DNA of 36,362 nt from an uncultured bacterium (GTDB lineage: Bacteria; Bacillota; Clostridia; Oscillospirales; Oscillospiraceae), in NCBI GenBank assembly GCA_947073515.1, contig CAMTMC010000026.1, positions 1 through 36,362 of the forward strand, given 5' to 3'. The notes under the pieces were generated by a model. That model was not told the DNA's origin. It ran no database searches and worked only from the letters and a program-made list of their open reading frames with translations. Every line of letters starts with the position of its first letter. The first letter of the stretch is position 1. Below, piece after piece: positions 21,253 through 29,876 of this stretch. The position numbers and the translations under genes are program-made.

Positions 21253-23403
21253 TTGAAACCAGATAAAGGAAATAATCGAAAAAACACCTTTGGCCTGATC
21301 TCGCTGATTTTGTGGGCGCTGATGCTGACGCTGCTCTTCCGCAGCTGCACCAGCTCCTACAACAGCTCCAATCAGGTCCAGGTGGACTACTCCGTCTTCC
21401 ACCAGTGGGTGGTGGCGGAGCTGGTGGAGTCCGTCAGAATGGAGAGCGGGCTGTACACCATCACCCTCAAGGAGGGTGTGGAGGAGGAGGCTTTGTCCTA
21501 TATCCACCAGGATGAGGGCCAGCAGCCAATGAACAATATGTTCTCCTGGATGCCCATCCAAAATGACCGGGAGACCGAGTACGTCACCACCCCGCCCCCT
21601 GTAGCCGACCTGGGCATCTATGACCTGATGAAGGAACACGGGGTATATTACCACACCCCGCCGGTTGACAACTCCTCTCAAATCCTCTATTTGCTGCTCA
21701 CCACCGTCCTGCCCATCGTCATCATGGTGGGCGCCATGGTGTTCCTCATGCGGGGCATCGGCGGCAAGGGGGGCATGGGCGGCATCGGCGGCGTGGGCAA
21801 GGCCAACGCCAAGGTCTATGTGGAGAAAAAAACCGGCGTCACCTTCCGGGACGTGGCCGGCCAGGACGAGGCCAAGGAGAGTCTGGAGGAGATTATCGAC
21901 ATCCTCCACAATCCCCAGAAGTACACCGAGATCGGCGCCAAGCTGCCCAAGGGCGCTCTGCTGGTGGGCCCTCCGGGCACCGGCAAAACCCTGCTGGCCA
22001 AGGCTGTGGCCGGGGAGGCGGGGGTGCCCTTCTTCTCCATCTCCGGCTCCGACTTTGTGGAGATGTTTGTAGGCGTGGGCGCTTCCCGTGTCCGCGACCT
22101 CTTTAAAGAGGCCAGCAAAATGGCCCCCTGCATCATCTTCATCGACGAGATCGACACCATCGGCAAATCCCGGGACAACCGCATGGGCGGCAACGACGAG
22201 CGGGAGCAGACCCTGAACCAGCTGCTGGCGGAGCTGGACGGCTTCGACCCGGGCAAGGGGGTCATCGTCCTGGGGGCCACCAACCGGCCCGAGGTGCTGG
22301 ACAAGGCCCTGCTGCGGCCCGGCCGGTTCGACCGGCGGATCACCATCGACCGGCCCAACCTGGCCGGACGGCTGGCCACCCTCCAGGTCCACACCCGGAA
22401 GATCAAGCTGGCCGAGGACGTGGATTTGAAGAAGATCGCCCTGGCCACCGCCGGCACCGTGGGGGCCGACCTGGCCAACCTGGTGAACGAGGCCGCCCTC
22501 CGGGCGGTGCGCCACGGCCGCCAGGCGGTGAACCAGGAGGATTTATTGGCCTCCTTCGAGTTCGTCATCGCCGGAAGCGAGAAGAAAAACTCCGTCCTCA
22601 CCCAGTTTGAGCGCAAGCTGGTGGCCTACCACGAGGTGGGCCACGCCATGGTGGCCTACAAGCAGAAAAACGCCGAGCCTGTGCAGAAAATCACCATCGT
22701 GCCCCACACCGAGGGCTCCCTGGGCTATACCCTCCTCATGCCCGAGGAGGACAAGACCAGCCTGCGCACCAAGGAGGAGCTGATGGCCAAGATCGCCGTG
22801 TCCATGGGCGGCCGGGCCGCCGAGCGGGTGGTGCTGGACACCATGACCAACGGGGCCAGCCAGGACATCCAGGAGGCCACCAACATCGCCCGGAACATGG
22901 TGGCCATGTTCGGCATGAGCGAGGAGTTTGGCATGATGGCCCTGGGCTCGGTCCGCAGCCAGTACCTGGACGGGGGCTATGGCCTGGACTGCGCCCAGGA
23001 CACCGCCGCCGTCATGGACCAGGCGGTGAAGGCCATCCTGGACGTGTGCTACGCCGAAGCCGAGCAGGTCATCCGGGAGAACCGGGAGGACATGGACAAG
23101 GTGGTGGCCTATCTGCTGGAGAAGGAGACCATCACCGGCGGCGAGATGGTGGCCATCATCGAGGGCCGGGACCCCAGCCAGGTGGAGGACGCCTACGCCT
23201 CTACCAAGGCCATCCCCCTGCCCGGGGAGGTGGAGCCTCCCGCCCGGCACATCCACATGGTGAGCGAGGAGATCAAGCCCCCCGCCCTGGAGGGCGGGGA
23301 AACTCCGGACGGGGCGGAGACGCCCGGGGAGGAAGCGCCCGAGAAGAAAACCCCAGCCGGGGAGGAGGCCCCCAAGGAGGCGGAGCCTCCCCAGGAAAAA
23401 TAG
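21253..23403 (+). CDS. ftsH: ATP-dependent zinc metalloprotease FtsH
   Basis: 716 residues. Membrane-bound AAA+ protease that removes misassembled membrane proteins and regulators. Two membrane helices (about 13-32 and 147-170) enclose an extracytoplasmic domain; after a Gly-rich linker comes the AAA module with Walker A GPPGTGKT (239-246), Walker [33 protein letters not shown]; then the protease domain with zinc motif HEVGH (460-464; most FtsH have HEAGH) and the third ligand in [10 protein letters not shown]. The C-terminal tail, about 50 residues of P, E and K ([17 protein letters not shown]), is longer than usual. Start TTG eight bases after GGAGGT. Own promoter; closed by the terminator it shares with the Nudix gene. 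Confidence 0.97.
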   Translation: MKPDKGNNRKNTFGLISLILWALMLTLLFRSCTSSYNSSNQVQVDYSVFHQWVVAELVESVRMESGLYTITLKEGVEEEALSYIHQDEGQQPMNNMFSWMPIQNDRETEYVTTPPPVADLGIYDLMKEHGVYYHTPPVDNSSQILYLLLTTVLPIVIMVGAMVFLMRGIGGKGGMGGIGGVGKANAKVYVEKKTGVTFRDVAGQDEAKESLEEIIDILHNPQKYTEIGAKLPKGALLVGPPGTGKTLLAKAVAGEAGVPFFSISGSDFVEMFVGVGASRVRDLFKEASKMAPCIIFIDEIDTIGKSRDNRMGGNDEREQTLNQLLAELDGFDPGKGVIVLGATNRPEVLDKALLRPGRFDRRITIDRPNLAGRLATLQVHTRKIKLAEDVDLKKIALATAGTVGADLANLVNEAALRAVRHGRQAVNQEDLLASFEFVIAGSEKKNSVLTQFERKLVAYHEVGHAMVAYKQKNAEPVQKITIVPHTEGSLGYTLLMPEEDKTSLRTKEELMAKIAVSMGGRAAERVVLDTMTNGASQDIQEATNIARNMVAMFGMSEEFGMMALGSVRSQYLDGGYGLDCAQDTAAVMDQAVKAILDVCYAEAEQVIRENREDMDKVVAYLLEKETITGGEMVAIIEGRDPSQVEDAYASTKAIPLPGEVEPPARHIHMVSEEIKPPALEGGETPDGAETPGEEAPEKKTPAGEEAPKEAEPPQEK

Positions 23404-23445
23404 GAATAACCCTGGCCGTCTGCCATGGCCGGCCCGGGGAACAGA

Positions 23446-23479
23446 AAAAGACTGGCCGCCTACGGGCGGCCAGTCTTTT
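23446..23479. terminator. bidirectional terminator, overlaps Nudix gene end
   Basis: 15-bp stem AAAAGACTGGCCGCC / GGCGGCCAGTCTTTT, loop TACG. The minus-strand Nudix stop codon (23460-23462) sits at the loop, so one arm is coding. Confidence 0.9.
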
Positions 23480-24131
23480 GTTCTTGGATGAGCTGTACCA
23501 GATGCCGGGTGATCCGGCCCGTCAGCCCCCAGATGGCCCGGCCCTGCCAGGGGTAGACCGGGACGTTCTCCCATCCGGGCTGCCACTGGTAGTCCCGGGG
23601 GATGTTCAGCAGGTCATAGGGGAAATCGTCCGCCGGGGCGGGAAACAGCTGGTACTCATACTCCAGGGGCTTGGTCTCCAGCAGATAGGACAGGGGGACG
23701 AGAAAATACTCCTCCACCTCGGCGGGGTTGGTCCGGAGGCGGGGGGAGAGGGCCTGGCTGTCCACCAGCCCCAGCACGGGGTACATGATGAAGTTGGCCC
23801 GGTGGGCGATGAAGTCCAGCGGCCCCAGCAGCTGGATCTGTGACCGGAGGATGCCCAGTTCCTCCTCCGTCTCCCGCAGGGCGCAGTCCGCCGGGGACTC
23901 GCCAGGCTCCATCCGGCCGCCGGGGAAGCACACCTCCCCCGGCTGGCGGCGCATTGTCCTGGCCCGGACCTCGTAGAGCAGGTGGGGCTGGCCGTCCAGG
24001 GCCACCAGAGGCACCAGGACGGCGTAGGCCTGGCGGGCGTCCATCAGGCCGGGGGCCCGGGTTTGGAGGGTTTGTCTCAGATTTGTCAGATGAATCGCCA
24101 TATCTCCTGATTGCCCTTCACGCATACCCAC
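23460..24131 (-). CDS. Nudix hydrolase, CoA-pyrophosphatase-like
   Basis: Up to 223 residues. The Nudix box is complete: GGRMEPGESPADCALRETEE followed by ELGI (about residues 71-94), preceded by VRARTMRRQPGEVCFPGG, the pattern of the CoA diphosphatase group (NudL/YeaB), which cleaves CoA and derivatives to 4'-phosphopantetheine and ADP. Other nucleotide diphosphates are possible. The start is uncertain: GTG 24131 and ATG 24125 have no clear ribosome site; ATG 24101 follows AGGAG with only two bases between. It begins 19 bases after argS ends, so both are probably one transcript. Its last codons form half of the terminator shared with ftsH. Confidence 0.88.
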   Translation of the reverse strand: MGMREGQSGDMAIHLTNLRQTLQTRAPGLMDARQAYAVLVPLVALDGQPHLLYEVRARTMRRQPGEVCFPGGRMEPGESPADCALRETEEELGILRSQIQLLGPLDFIAHRANFIMYPVLGLVDSQALSPRLRTNPAEVEEYFLVPLSYLLETKPLEYEYQLFPAPADDFPYDLLNIPRDYQWQPGWENVPVYPWQGRAIWGLTGRITRHLVQLIQEQKTGRP

Positions 24132-24150
24132 TTGGTCAACGGGGCGGCGC

Positions 24151-25899
24151 TTACATCTTCTCCGGGGCGGTGACCCCCAGCAGGTTCAGGCCGTTGGCCA
24201 GGACGGAACGGGTGGTGTCCGCCAGCTTCAGCCGGGCGGCCTGGAGGCGGGGGTCGTCCACCATGCAGCGGCAGGCGTTGTAGAACCGGTGGAAGTCCCC
24301 GGACAGGGCGGTGAGGTAGCGGTTGATCCGGCTGGGGTCGTAGTCCCGGGCGGCCAGGTGGAGCTCCTCCGGGTACTGGGCCAGGGATTTGATGAGGGCC
24401 AGCTCCTCGGGCTGGGTGAGGACGCCGGCGTCCACCTGCCCGGCGGGGCAGACCTGGGCCCCGCTCTCATTCATACGGGCCACCAGGGAGCAGATCCGGG
24501 CGTGGGCGTACTGGACGTAGTACACCGGATTCTCGCTGTCCTGGCGGACGGCCAGATCCAGGTCGAAGTCCAGGGCGGTGGAATAGACCCGGTTGTTGAA
24601 GTAGTACCGGGCGGCGTCCACCGAGATCTCGTCCAGCAGGTCGTGCAGGGCGATGGCCTTGCCGGTGCGCTTGGACATCCGGACAGGCTTGCCGTCCTGG
24701 AGGAGGTTGACAAACTGCATCAGCACGATGACCAGGCGGTGGGAGCCGTCCAGGCCCAGGCCGTCCAGGGCGGCCTGGAGGCGGGCCACGTGGCCGTGGT
24801 GGTCGGCCCCCCAGATGTTGATGACCAGGTCAAACTTCCGCTCCTCCAGCTTGTTGCGGTGGTAGGCGATGTCGGCGGCGAAGTAGGTGTAAAAGCCGTT
24901 GGCCCGGCGGAGCACGTCGTCCTTCAAATCCAGCTTGTCCGCCTGCTCCTGGGTTTTGCCCTCCCGCATGAACTTCTCCTTCAGCAGCTGGGTGGTGTTC
25001 AGCCACAGGGCCCCGTCCTTCTCGTAGGTCCAGCCCTTTTCCGTCAGCAGGGCCACGGTGTCCTCCACGTAGCCGGAGCTGTGGAGGGAGGACTCCAGGA
25101 ACCACTGGTCGTAGACGATGCCGTACTTCCTCAGGTCGGCCTTCATCTTGGGGAGGTTCACCGACAGGCCGTACTCCGCCAGCCTGTCCAGCCGCTCCTG
25201 GTCGGGCAGGTCCTTCCAGGCGGCCCCGTGCTCGTTGTAGACGGCCTGGGCCAGCTCTTTGATGTCCTCCCCGTGGTAGCCGTCCTCGGGGAAGGGGAAG
25301 GCGTCCTCCCCCAGGATGAGCTGCATGTACCGGGCGTTGATGGAGGTGGCGAATTTGGCGATCTGGTTGCCCGCGTCGTTGACATAGAACTCCTTCCAGG
25401 CGTCCCAGCCGTCCCGGGAGAGCACGTTGGCCAGGGTGTCCCCCAGCACGCCGCCCCGGGCGTTGCCCATGTGCATGGGGCCGGTGGGGTTGGCGGAGAC
25501 GAACTCCACCATCACCTTCCTGCCGCCCCCCTCATGCCCGGAGCCGTAGGCGGGGCCCTCGGCCTCCACCGCGGACAGCACCTGGCCATACCACTTGGGG
25601 CCCAGGGTGAAGTTGAGGAAGCCGGGGCCGGCGATCTCCGCCTTCTGGAAGTAGCTGCCCTCCAGATCCAGGCTGTCCAGGATGATCTGGGCGATCTGCC
25701 GGGGGGCCATGCCCAGGGCCTTGGCCCCGGCCATGGCGAAGGAGGAGGCGTAGTCCCCGTTTTTGGTGTCCTTGGGGATCTCCACGGCGGCCTTCACCTC
25801 CACCCCGGCGGGCAGGAGGCCGGCGGCGGCGGCTTTCTCATAGGCGGCCTGGGTGAGCCGGGCCGCCTGGGCCTTGGCGGATTGGATCATGTTGGTCAT
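24151..25899 (-). CDS. argS: arginyl-tRNA synthetase
   Basis: 582 residues, class I aminoacyl-tRNA synthetase charging tRNA-Arg. N-terminal additional domain (1-100); HIGH-type motif PTGPMHMGNARGG near residue 120-130; the KMSKS-type loop reads VRMSKRTG; C-terminal DALR anticodon-binding domain with YVQYAHARICSLVARM. ATG at 25899 behind AAAGGATG; the ORF is open 14 codons upstream but that part lies at the end of a repeat-like element and has no ribosome site. I searched the leader for the T-box core that regulates many Firmicute synthetases and did not find it. Followed by the Nudix gene. Confidence 0.97.
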   Translation of the reverse strand: MTNMIQSAKAQAARLTQAAYEKAAAAGLLPAGVEVKAAVEIPKDTKNGDYASSFAMAGAKALGMAPRQIAQIILDSLDLEGSYFQKAEIAGPGFLNFTLGPKWYGQVLSAVEAEGPAYGSGHEGGGRKVMVEFVSANPTGPMHMGNARGGVLGDTLANVLSRDGWDAWKEFYVNDAGNQIAKFATSINARYMQLILGEDAFPFPEDGYHGEDIKELAQAVYNEHGAAWKDLPDQERLDRLAEYGLSVNLPKMKADLRKYGIVYDQWFLESSLHSSGYVEDTVALLTEKGWTYEKDGALWLNTTQLLKEKFMREGKTQEQADKLDLKDDVLRRANGFYTYFAADIAYHRNKLEERKFDLVINIWGADHHGHVARLQAALDGLGLDGSHRLVIVLMQFVNLLQDGKPVRMSKRTGKAIALHDLLDEISVDAARYYFNNRVYSTALDFDLDLAVRQDSENPVYYVQYAHARICSLVARMNESGAQVCPAGQVDAGVLTQPEELALIKSLAQYPEELHLAARDYDPSRINRYLTALSGDFHRFYNACRCMVDDPRLQAARLKLADTTRSVLANGLNLLGVTAPEKM

Positions 25900-25927
25900 T
25901 TGGCAACATCCTTTGTCTGAAATGTAA

Positions 25928-26090
25928 GAACCGGTATTCATAAGTGAAAATGCCGGATGAACGAGGAAGTTTGTCTGGCCCGCAAGGCGGGAAATCGCCG
26001 GAATCCTGGATGGATTTCAAGATTTCCCAACGAGGCGGGGCGGCAAAATTCCCGCTTAGACGGCCGTTTGAGCTTGTGAATACAGGTTCC
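25928..26090. mobile_element. MITE-like element upstream of argS
   Basis: 163 bp flanked by 17-bp imperfect terminal inverted repeats: GAACCGGTATTCATAAG (25928-25944) and CTTGTGAATACAGGTTC (26073-26089), 15 of 17 matching as inverses. The inside has further dyads, GGGAAATC / GATTTCCC and CCCGC-AAG-GCGGG, and no coding potential I trust. No clear target-site duplication. A non-autonomous transposable element is the best reading; a structured argS leader is the alternative. Confidence 0.5.
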
Positions 26091-26160
26091 AAGTTGGTTT
26101 TCTGATGCCGGGCCAGCGGCGGGGGGGAGGGGTTCGCCCCGGGGGGGCGGCGGGACCCCC

Positions 26161-26183
26161 GGGCGGATAATATCCGCCCCTAC
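26161..26183. repeat. REP-like hairpin at the end of the DUF1934 gene
   Basis: GGGCGGATA / TATCCGCCC hairpin followed by CTAC, overlapping the minus-strand TAG stop of the DUF1934 gene. Nearly the same hairpin recurs at 29159-29177, and its CCGCCCCTAC end is shared with the larger foldback repeats at 29901 and 30765. Confidence 0.55.
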
Positions 26184-26623
26184 TGCTTCAGGCTGCTTCC
26201 GCCCGCCTCGTGGACCTGGATCTGGAAGACGCTCCGCCCGGCCAGGGCGTGGTCCACCTCAATGGTGTAGTCCACCTCAATGCTCCCGCCCTGGTCGTCC
26301 ATCTGGGCCAGCAGGTGCCGGGTATTCACCCCGATGGCCATGGCGCCATAGGGTGTATTGTACATGGACAGATGGCGGCGGCCCTCCTGGAAGACCATCT
26401 GGGTGTTGAACTCCCCGGAGCGGGTCATGATGACCTGCTCCCCCTCCACCTGGATGGCGGTCTGGGTGCCGTCCAGGCCGGTGAGCTCGCTCTCCTGGTA
26501 GGTGAGGGTATACCGCTCCCCGTCCCGGGCCAGGCGGCCGGCGGTGACCAGCTCGATCACGTCCGGATCGGCGTTTTCGTACTTCTGCATCCCCCGGATG
26601 GAGATGACCACATCCTTTTCCAT
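26180..26623 (-). CDS. DUF1934 (YwiB-like) protein
   Basis: 147 residues forming one small beta-barrel domain: DVVISIRGMQKYENADPDVIEL at the start, then LTYQESELTGLDGTQTAI, NTPYGAMAIGVNT and a C-terminal VDYTIEVDH...SVFQIQVHEA. This matches the DUF1934/YwiB family, lipocalin-like, often next to argS in Firmicutes as here. Function unknown. Start chosen at 26623, behind GGGAGG; the ORF continues further up past the promoter at 26705-26733, so the longer form is excluded. Confidence 0.88.
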   Translation of the reverse strand: MEKDVVISIRGMQKYENADPDVIELVTAGRLARDGERYTLTYQESELTGLDGTQTAIQVEGEQVIMTRSGEFNTQMVFQEGRRHLSMYNTPYGAMAIGVNTRHLLAQMDDQGGSIEVDYTIEVDHALAGRSVFQIQVHEAGGSSLKQ

Positions 26624-26704
26624 AGCGCCTCCCAAGGGGCGGAACGCCGCCCCAATGATACACAGTCTGCCCCGTCCCGGGAGGGGATTGGGGGCGCGCT
26701 GTCC

Positions 26705-26733
26705 ATTGTATGCTATTTTCCCCCAAATGACAA
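26705..26733 (-). promoter_or_regulatory. promoter of the DUF1934 gene
   Basis: Minus strand TTGTCA (26728-26733), 17-base spacer, TACAAT (26705-26710). A GGGGCGG-AACG-CCGCCCC hairpin lies in the 5' UTR. Confidence 0.7.
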
Positions 26734-26773
26734 GGATAATTTCCACGGCGGGGGATTTCCCGTCTTTCTCCAT

Positions 26774-26801
26774 TTGACAAATCCCAAAGGGCCGCTATAA
26801 T
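26774..26801 (+). promoter_or_regulatory. promoter of the 137-residue unknown gene
   Basis: Consensus TTGACA (26774-26779), 16-base spacer, TATAAT (26796-26801). Confidence 0.85.
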
Positions 26802-26854
26802 AGGTGTGATAAGCAACCGCCCCGGGCCGGGGCGGGACAGAAGGAGGGGACATT

Positions 26855-27268
26855 GTGAATCTGGAGCTGAACAAAAAGCAGTTCCGCCGTCTGTTGGATC
26901 TGGTGTACATCGGAAATTGGATTTTGAACTCCACCCGGGGGGACCAGCGCTTCGCCGACTACGACCAGGTGGAGAGCCTGCTGTTCGGCCGGGCCGCCCT
27001 GGAGGGGATGCCCAATCTGGCCGAGTTGTACCAGGGGGAGATCATCCCCTCCCGGGCCTTTGTGGAGGGGGGCATCCACGAGGCCATTGTGGAGTACGAG
27101 AACAACGTGTTTTTTGACATCCTGGCCGAGGACCTGGCCCGCCGGGACATGGACGACGCCCCCATCGACGAGAGCAACTACGCCGAGCTCACCAGCCGGA
27201 TCGACGCCTATATCGCCGAGTTTGAGGAGCACGGCACCGACAATATCCTGGTGGACATCGACGGGTAG
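26855..27268 (+). CDS. conserved unknown acidic protein
   Basis: 137 residues, start GTG six bases after AAGGAGGGG. Strongly acidic and soluble; N-terminal NKKQFRRLLDLVYIGNWILNS followed by DQRFADYDQVESLLF and a C-terminal helix LTSRIDAYIAEFEEHG. Proteins of this shape are frequent in Clostridia and have no known function. Transcribed from a perfect-box promoter; the GC-rich codon use matches the host, in contrast to the AT-rich islet that begins after its stop. No terminator visible directly after it. Confidence 0.8.
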   Translation: MNLELNKKQFRRLLDLVYIGNWILNSTRGDQRFADYDQVESLLFGRAALEGMPNLAELYQGEIIPSRAFVEGGIHEAIVEYENNVFFDILAEDLARRDMDDAPIDESNYAELTSRIDAYIAEFEEHGTDNILVDIDG

Positions 27269-27307
27269 AGCGGGTTTCTTTCAAACTATAAAAATACATG
27301 ATTTTTA

Positions 27308-27336
27308 TTGACGATGCGCTCTCATTATTGTATAAT
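27308..27336 (+). promoter_or_regulatory. promoter of the AT-rich islet
   Basis: TTGACG (27308-27313), 17-base spacer, TATAAT (27331-27336). The following 140 bases up to the first gene hold only a six-codon ORF at 27361 (with GGAGAG upstream) and otherwise nothing I can assign. Confidence 0.75.
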
Positions 27337-27477
27337 TCAAACAAATATAGTGGAGAGAAGATGATTCCAATGATTTGAAGAGATGTGTCCAAGTTATAAT
27401 CTGTTCATAATTCAGCAGTTGACCGGCCGTTTGATTCTGTATCAAGAGATTGGGAACGGTTGTGACAGGAGGGGCAT

Positions 27478-27708
27478 GTGAAAAAGAAGGGTATGTTATT
27501 CTGTCTAAAGATTGCCGCAAGTGTGTATGCCGCGTGTTTTCTGGGGGGAATGTTTGATTTTTGCTTTTTTCCCGCGGATGATATGGTTGTGCGAGAGATT
27601 ATATATTGCACAGTGGTAATATGTGTAACTATTGCGGTATGCGCCAACAGAATATGCAGGTATATGGATCAACATTCCCAGTCCGACAGTGAGGATGAAT
27701 TAGGCTAA
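27478..27708 (+). CDS. small membrane protein of the AT-rich islet
   Basis: 76 residues, start GTG behind ACAGGAGGGG. Two membrane helices (about 8-28 with several Cys and Phe, and 38-57) and a short acidic, Ser-rich tail (QHSQSDSEDELG). Not recognised. It lies 21 bases before the ribosome-site/ATG of the broken secreted-protein gene, so both were one operon. AT-rich codon use unlike the flanking genes suggests recent transfer. A two-helix membrane protein next to a secreted protein could be an immunity or anchoring partner, but nothing in the sequence shows this. Confidence 0.6.
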   Translation: MKKKGMLFCLKIAASVYAACFLGGMFDFCFFPADDMVVREIIYCTVVICVTIAVCANRICRYMDQHSQSDSEDELG

Positions 27709-27729
27709 TTGTTTTTGGAGGAGAATATT

Positions 27730-28625
27730 ATGGGGAAGCGAGTATTTACCATTTTTTAACTCTTTCGGTGATTATTACTAGCTTAGTATTCCCAGTTTCT
27801 GCTACGTACGTTTCTGTTAGTACCATAAAGGCCAATGAATATGATTATGTTATGACATTGGAAGGTGCTTCGGCGGCTGAACTAAAGGAAATAGGCTTAA
27901 CGGAAAAAGACGTTGTTGCTATTTCGTTAGAGTTCAAAGATAGTATTGAAAAACGTGCCCAAATGTCTGATAAAGCATTATTCAACCTTGGATATACCGT
28001 CCAGGAAGTGAGTTTGCTTCGGGATTACGCATAGGGTGGAACCTTGACATCAGAACAGTTACGGGCAGTTGCGGGGGAGTGTACTGGAACTATTAAAATG
28101 TATAACTGCGGGACGAGATATGCACAATTTTCCTATATTTGGGATTGGAATCATGCTCCTGCGGTTGGGCTGGCTGATTCTGCAGCGATGAAATGGGTTG
28201 CGTTTAATGCTGTTAGCCAGCCATTTGATGTAACCCAATATGAGCTTACATGCACCATTGATTATTATGTTGGCCATCAAAAATTATATGTAGGAAGTGG
28301 CACTGAAGAGCCTAACCTTGACTTTAATACTGTTAATATGCAGTTTAATGTCCTCAAAAGCCTTGGCGATCAAACATACGCATATGCGAAACATGGAGAG
28401 GTGAGGGTGAAAGTTAAAGTTGAGGAGGAGTCTGGTGCGGTTATTAACTACATTAAGATTGCCGGTCTCTATGGACATACACTTTTAGGCCTTGGTAGCC
28501 CTACCCTGTCAGTAGGCCCGGGAGCTGGCAATATTTCCATCTCCCTCACTGGAAGTGTGAGTGTTGACAACATCGGCGGAAGGAAAGCGAAAATTGGCGC
28601 AGGCAATACTTTCGAGTATATCTGA
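27730..28625 (+). pseudogene. broken gene for a secreted beta-rich protein
   Basis: GGAGGAG precedes an ATG at 27730 that reads MGKRVFTIF and then stops. A -1 shift in the T6 tract (27752-27757) restores FLTLSVIITSLVFPVSA, a normal signal peptide, and the frame runs on to a TAG at 28032-28034. In the very same frame the sequence continues as GGTLTSEQLRAVAGECTG to the stop at 28623-28625. Repaired, the product would be about 298 residues: signal peptide, a helical segment (AAELKEIGLTEKDVVAISLEFK, ALFNLGYTVQEVSLLRDYA), then a beta-rich domain ending in Gly-rich repeats. Family not recognised. Other genes in the window use TAG as a normal stop, so recoding is unlikely. A TTG at 28044 behind GGGTGGA could still allow an N-terminally cut product without signal peptide. 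Confidence 0.75.
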
Positions 28626-28649
28626 TCAAGTTACTACGGAATTACGATA

Positions 28650-28677
28650 AAAAAAGACCGCGGGAGCGGTCTTTTTT
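28650..28677. terminator. bidirectional terminator after the broken gene
   Basis: 12-bp stem AAAAAAGACCGC / GCGGTCTTTTTT, loop GGGA. Ends the islet on the plus strand and the zinc-ribbon gene on the minus strand. Confidence 0.9.
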
Positions 28678-28684
28678 GTGGGAT

Positions 28685-29086
28685 TTACTCCTCCTCGCCG
28701 TCCTCGTCCTCATCGGTGAGGTCCATGGCGAAGCGGGAGCCGCAGCTGGGGCAGGCCACCTCCCCCTCGGCCAGGGCCTCGTCGTCAATGACAAGCTCCT
28801 CGCCGCAGCTGGGGCACTCCACCTGGAACCAGTCGTCGTCGAAGTCCCCGCCGTCCTCGTCCTCGTCAAAGACGACCTCCTCCACGTCAGCCAGGTCGTC
28901 GGAGAGCACGTCAATCTCCTCGCCCAGGTTCAGGGCGTTCTCCTCCAGGTCCTCCACGGACATGGCCAGTTCCTCCAGGATGCCGATCATCACGGAGATG
29001 AGCTTGCCCTCCTTGGATTTCTCCACGTCCAGGTTCAGCCCCTCGGCCAGGCCCTTCAGATAGGCGACTTTTTCGGAAATAGTCAT
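28685..29086 (-). CDS. CD1247-like protein with zinc ribbon
   Basis: 133 residues. N-terminal helical domain (TISEKVAYLKGLAEGLNLD, KEGKLISVMIGILEELA) like the CD1247 N-terminal family of Clostridia, a coiled coil (VEDLEENALNLGEEIDVLSDDL), an acidic linker, then a zinc ribbon with CPSCGEEL and CPSCGSRF, and an acidic tail. Role unknown; it resembles small metal-binding regulators or RNA-polymerase-associated factors only in outline. ATG behind AAAGGAG. It lies 120 bases downstream of efp on the same strand, separated by a repeat. Confidence 0.82.
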   Translation of the reverse strand: MTISEKVAYLKGLAEGLNLDVEKSKEGKLISVMIGILEELAMSVEDLEENALNLGEEIDVLSDDLADVEEVVFDEDEDGGDFDDDWFQVECPSCGEELVIDDEALAEGEVACPSCGSRFAMDLTDEDEDGEEE

Positions 29087-29118
29087 AATGTTACTCCTTT
29101 TCAGGCGATGGAACACAC

Positions 29119-29180
29119 GGGCGGCCACAGGCCGCCCGGATACGGTTCCGAGTGTGGCGGGCGGATGGTATCCGCCCCTG
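29119..29180. repeat. double REP-like hairpin between efp and the zinc-ribbon gene
   Basis: GGGCGGCC-ACA-GGCCGCCC (29119-29137) and GGGCGGATG-G-TATCCGCCC (29159-29177) separated by 21 bases. The second hairpin nearly equals the one at 26161-26179. Confidence 0.5.
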
Positions 29181-29206
29181 CAAAGCAACAGACGGGCTGA
29201 TTACGA

Positions 29207-29776
29207 TTAGGCCTTGCACCGTTCCAGATACTCGCCGGTGCGGGTGTCGATCTTGATCTTGTCGCCGGGGTTGATGAACAGGGGGACCTTGATCTCGGCG
29301 CCGGTCTCCAGCGTGGCGGGCTTGGTCACGTTGGTGGCGGTGTCGCCCTTGAAGCCGGGGTCGGTCTCAGTGACCTCCAGGTCCACGAAGTTGGGGGGCT
29401 CCACGCCGAAGACGCTGCCCTTGTAGGACATGACCTTGCAGGTCATGTTCTCCTTGACGAAGCGGAAGCTGTCCCCCAGCAGGTCGGCGCCGATGGGCAC
29501 CATGTCGAAGCTCTCGGGGTCCATGAAGTAGTACAAGTCGCCGTCGTTGTAGCTGTAGTCCATATCCTTGCGCTCCACGAAGGCCTGCTCGAACTTGGCG
29601 GTGGGGTTGAAAGAGGTCTCAGTCACGCCGCCGGTGATGACGTTTTTCATCTTGGTTCGGACAAAGGCGGCGCCCTTGCCGGGCTTCACGTGCTGGAACT
29701 CCACCACCTGCATGACCTTGCCGTCCATCTCGAAGGTCACGCCGTTGCGGAAATCGCTGGCGGAAATCATTGCCAT
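29207..29776 (-). CDS. efp: translation elongation factor P
   Basis: 189 residues, three beta-barrel domains; binds stalled ribosomes between P and E sites and speeds up peptide bonds at polyproline. The tip loop is [10 protein letters not shown], with Lys34 as the position that carries a modification in many bacteria (aminopentanol in B. subtilis, beta-lysine in E. coli); no epmA/epmB genes are here. The C-terminal OB domain keeps [18 protein letters not shown]. Start at ATG 29776, nine bases after GGGAGG; a later ATG at 29770 is also possible. Stands between two repeats. Confidence 0.97.
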   Translation of the reverse strand: MAMISASDFRNGVTFEMDGKVMQVVEFQHVKPGKGAAFVRTKMKNVITGGVTETSFNPTAKFEQAFVERKDMDYSYNDGDLYYFMDPESFDMVPIGADLLGDSFRFVKENMTCKVMSYKGSVFGVEPPNFVDLEVTETDPGFKGDTATNVTKPATLETGAEIKVPLFINPGDKIKIDTRTGEYLERCKA

Positions 29777-29876
29777 AGGAATCATCCTCCCTTGTAGTAT
29801 CGGCTGTTAGCTGATTTATTCTACCCTATTTTCCGCCTTTTGGCAAGGGGGATTCACAAAAATTCCCTGGAAAAGG

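Noticed and set aside
24289-25920. Plus-strand ORF of 543 codons opposite argS
   Set aside because: Antisense shadow of argS with Gly/Val/His-rich low complexity; argS is certain. The same applies to the long antisense ORFs at 11615-13351, 16595-18316, 18513-19622, 21181-22515, 22543-23586, 31600-32592 and 35311-36186.
25900-26179. T-box riboswitch in front of argS
   Set aside because: The conserved antiterminator core (AGGGTGG-type sequence) is not present on the minus strand; the dyads there fit a MITE-like element better.
27730-28625. TAG read as an amino acid (recoding) in the secreted-protein gene
   Set aside because: ftsH, spoIVB, sigF and other sound genes here end in TAG, and a frameshift in the same gene already indicates decay.
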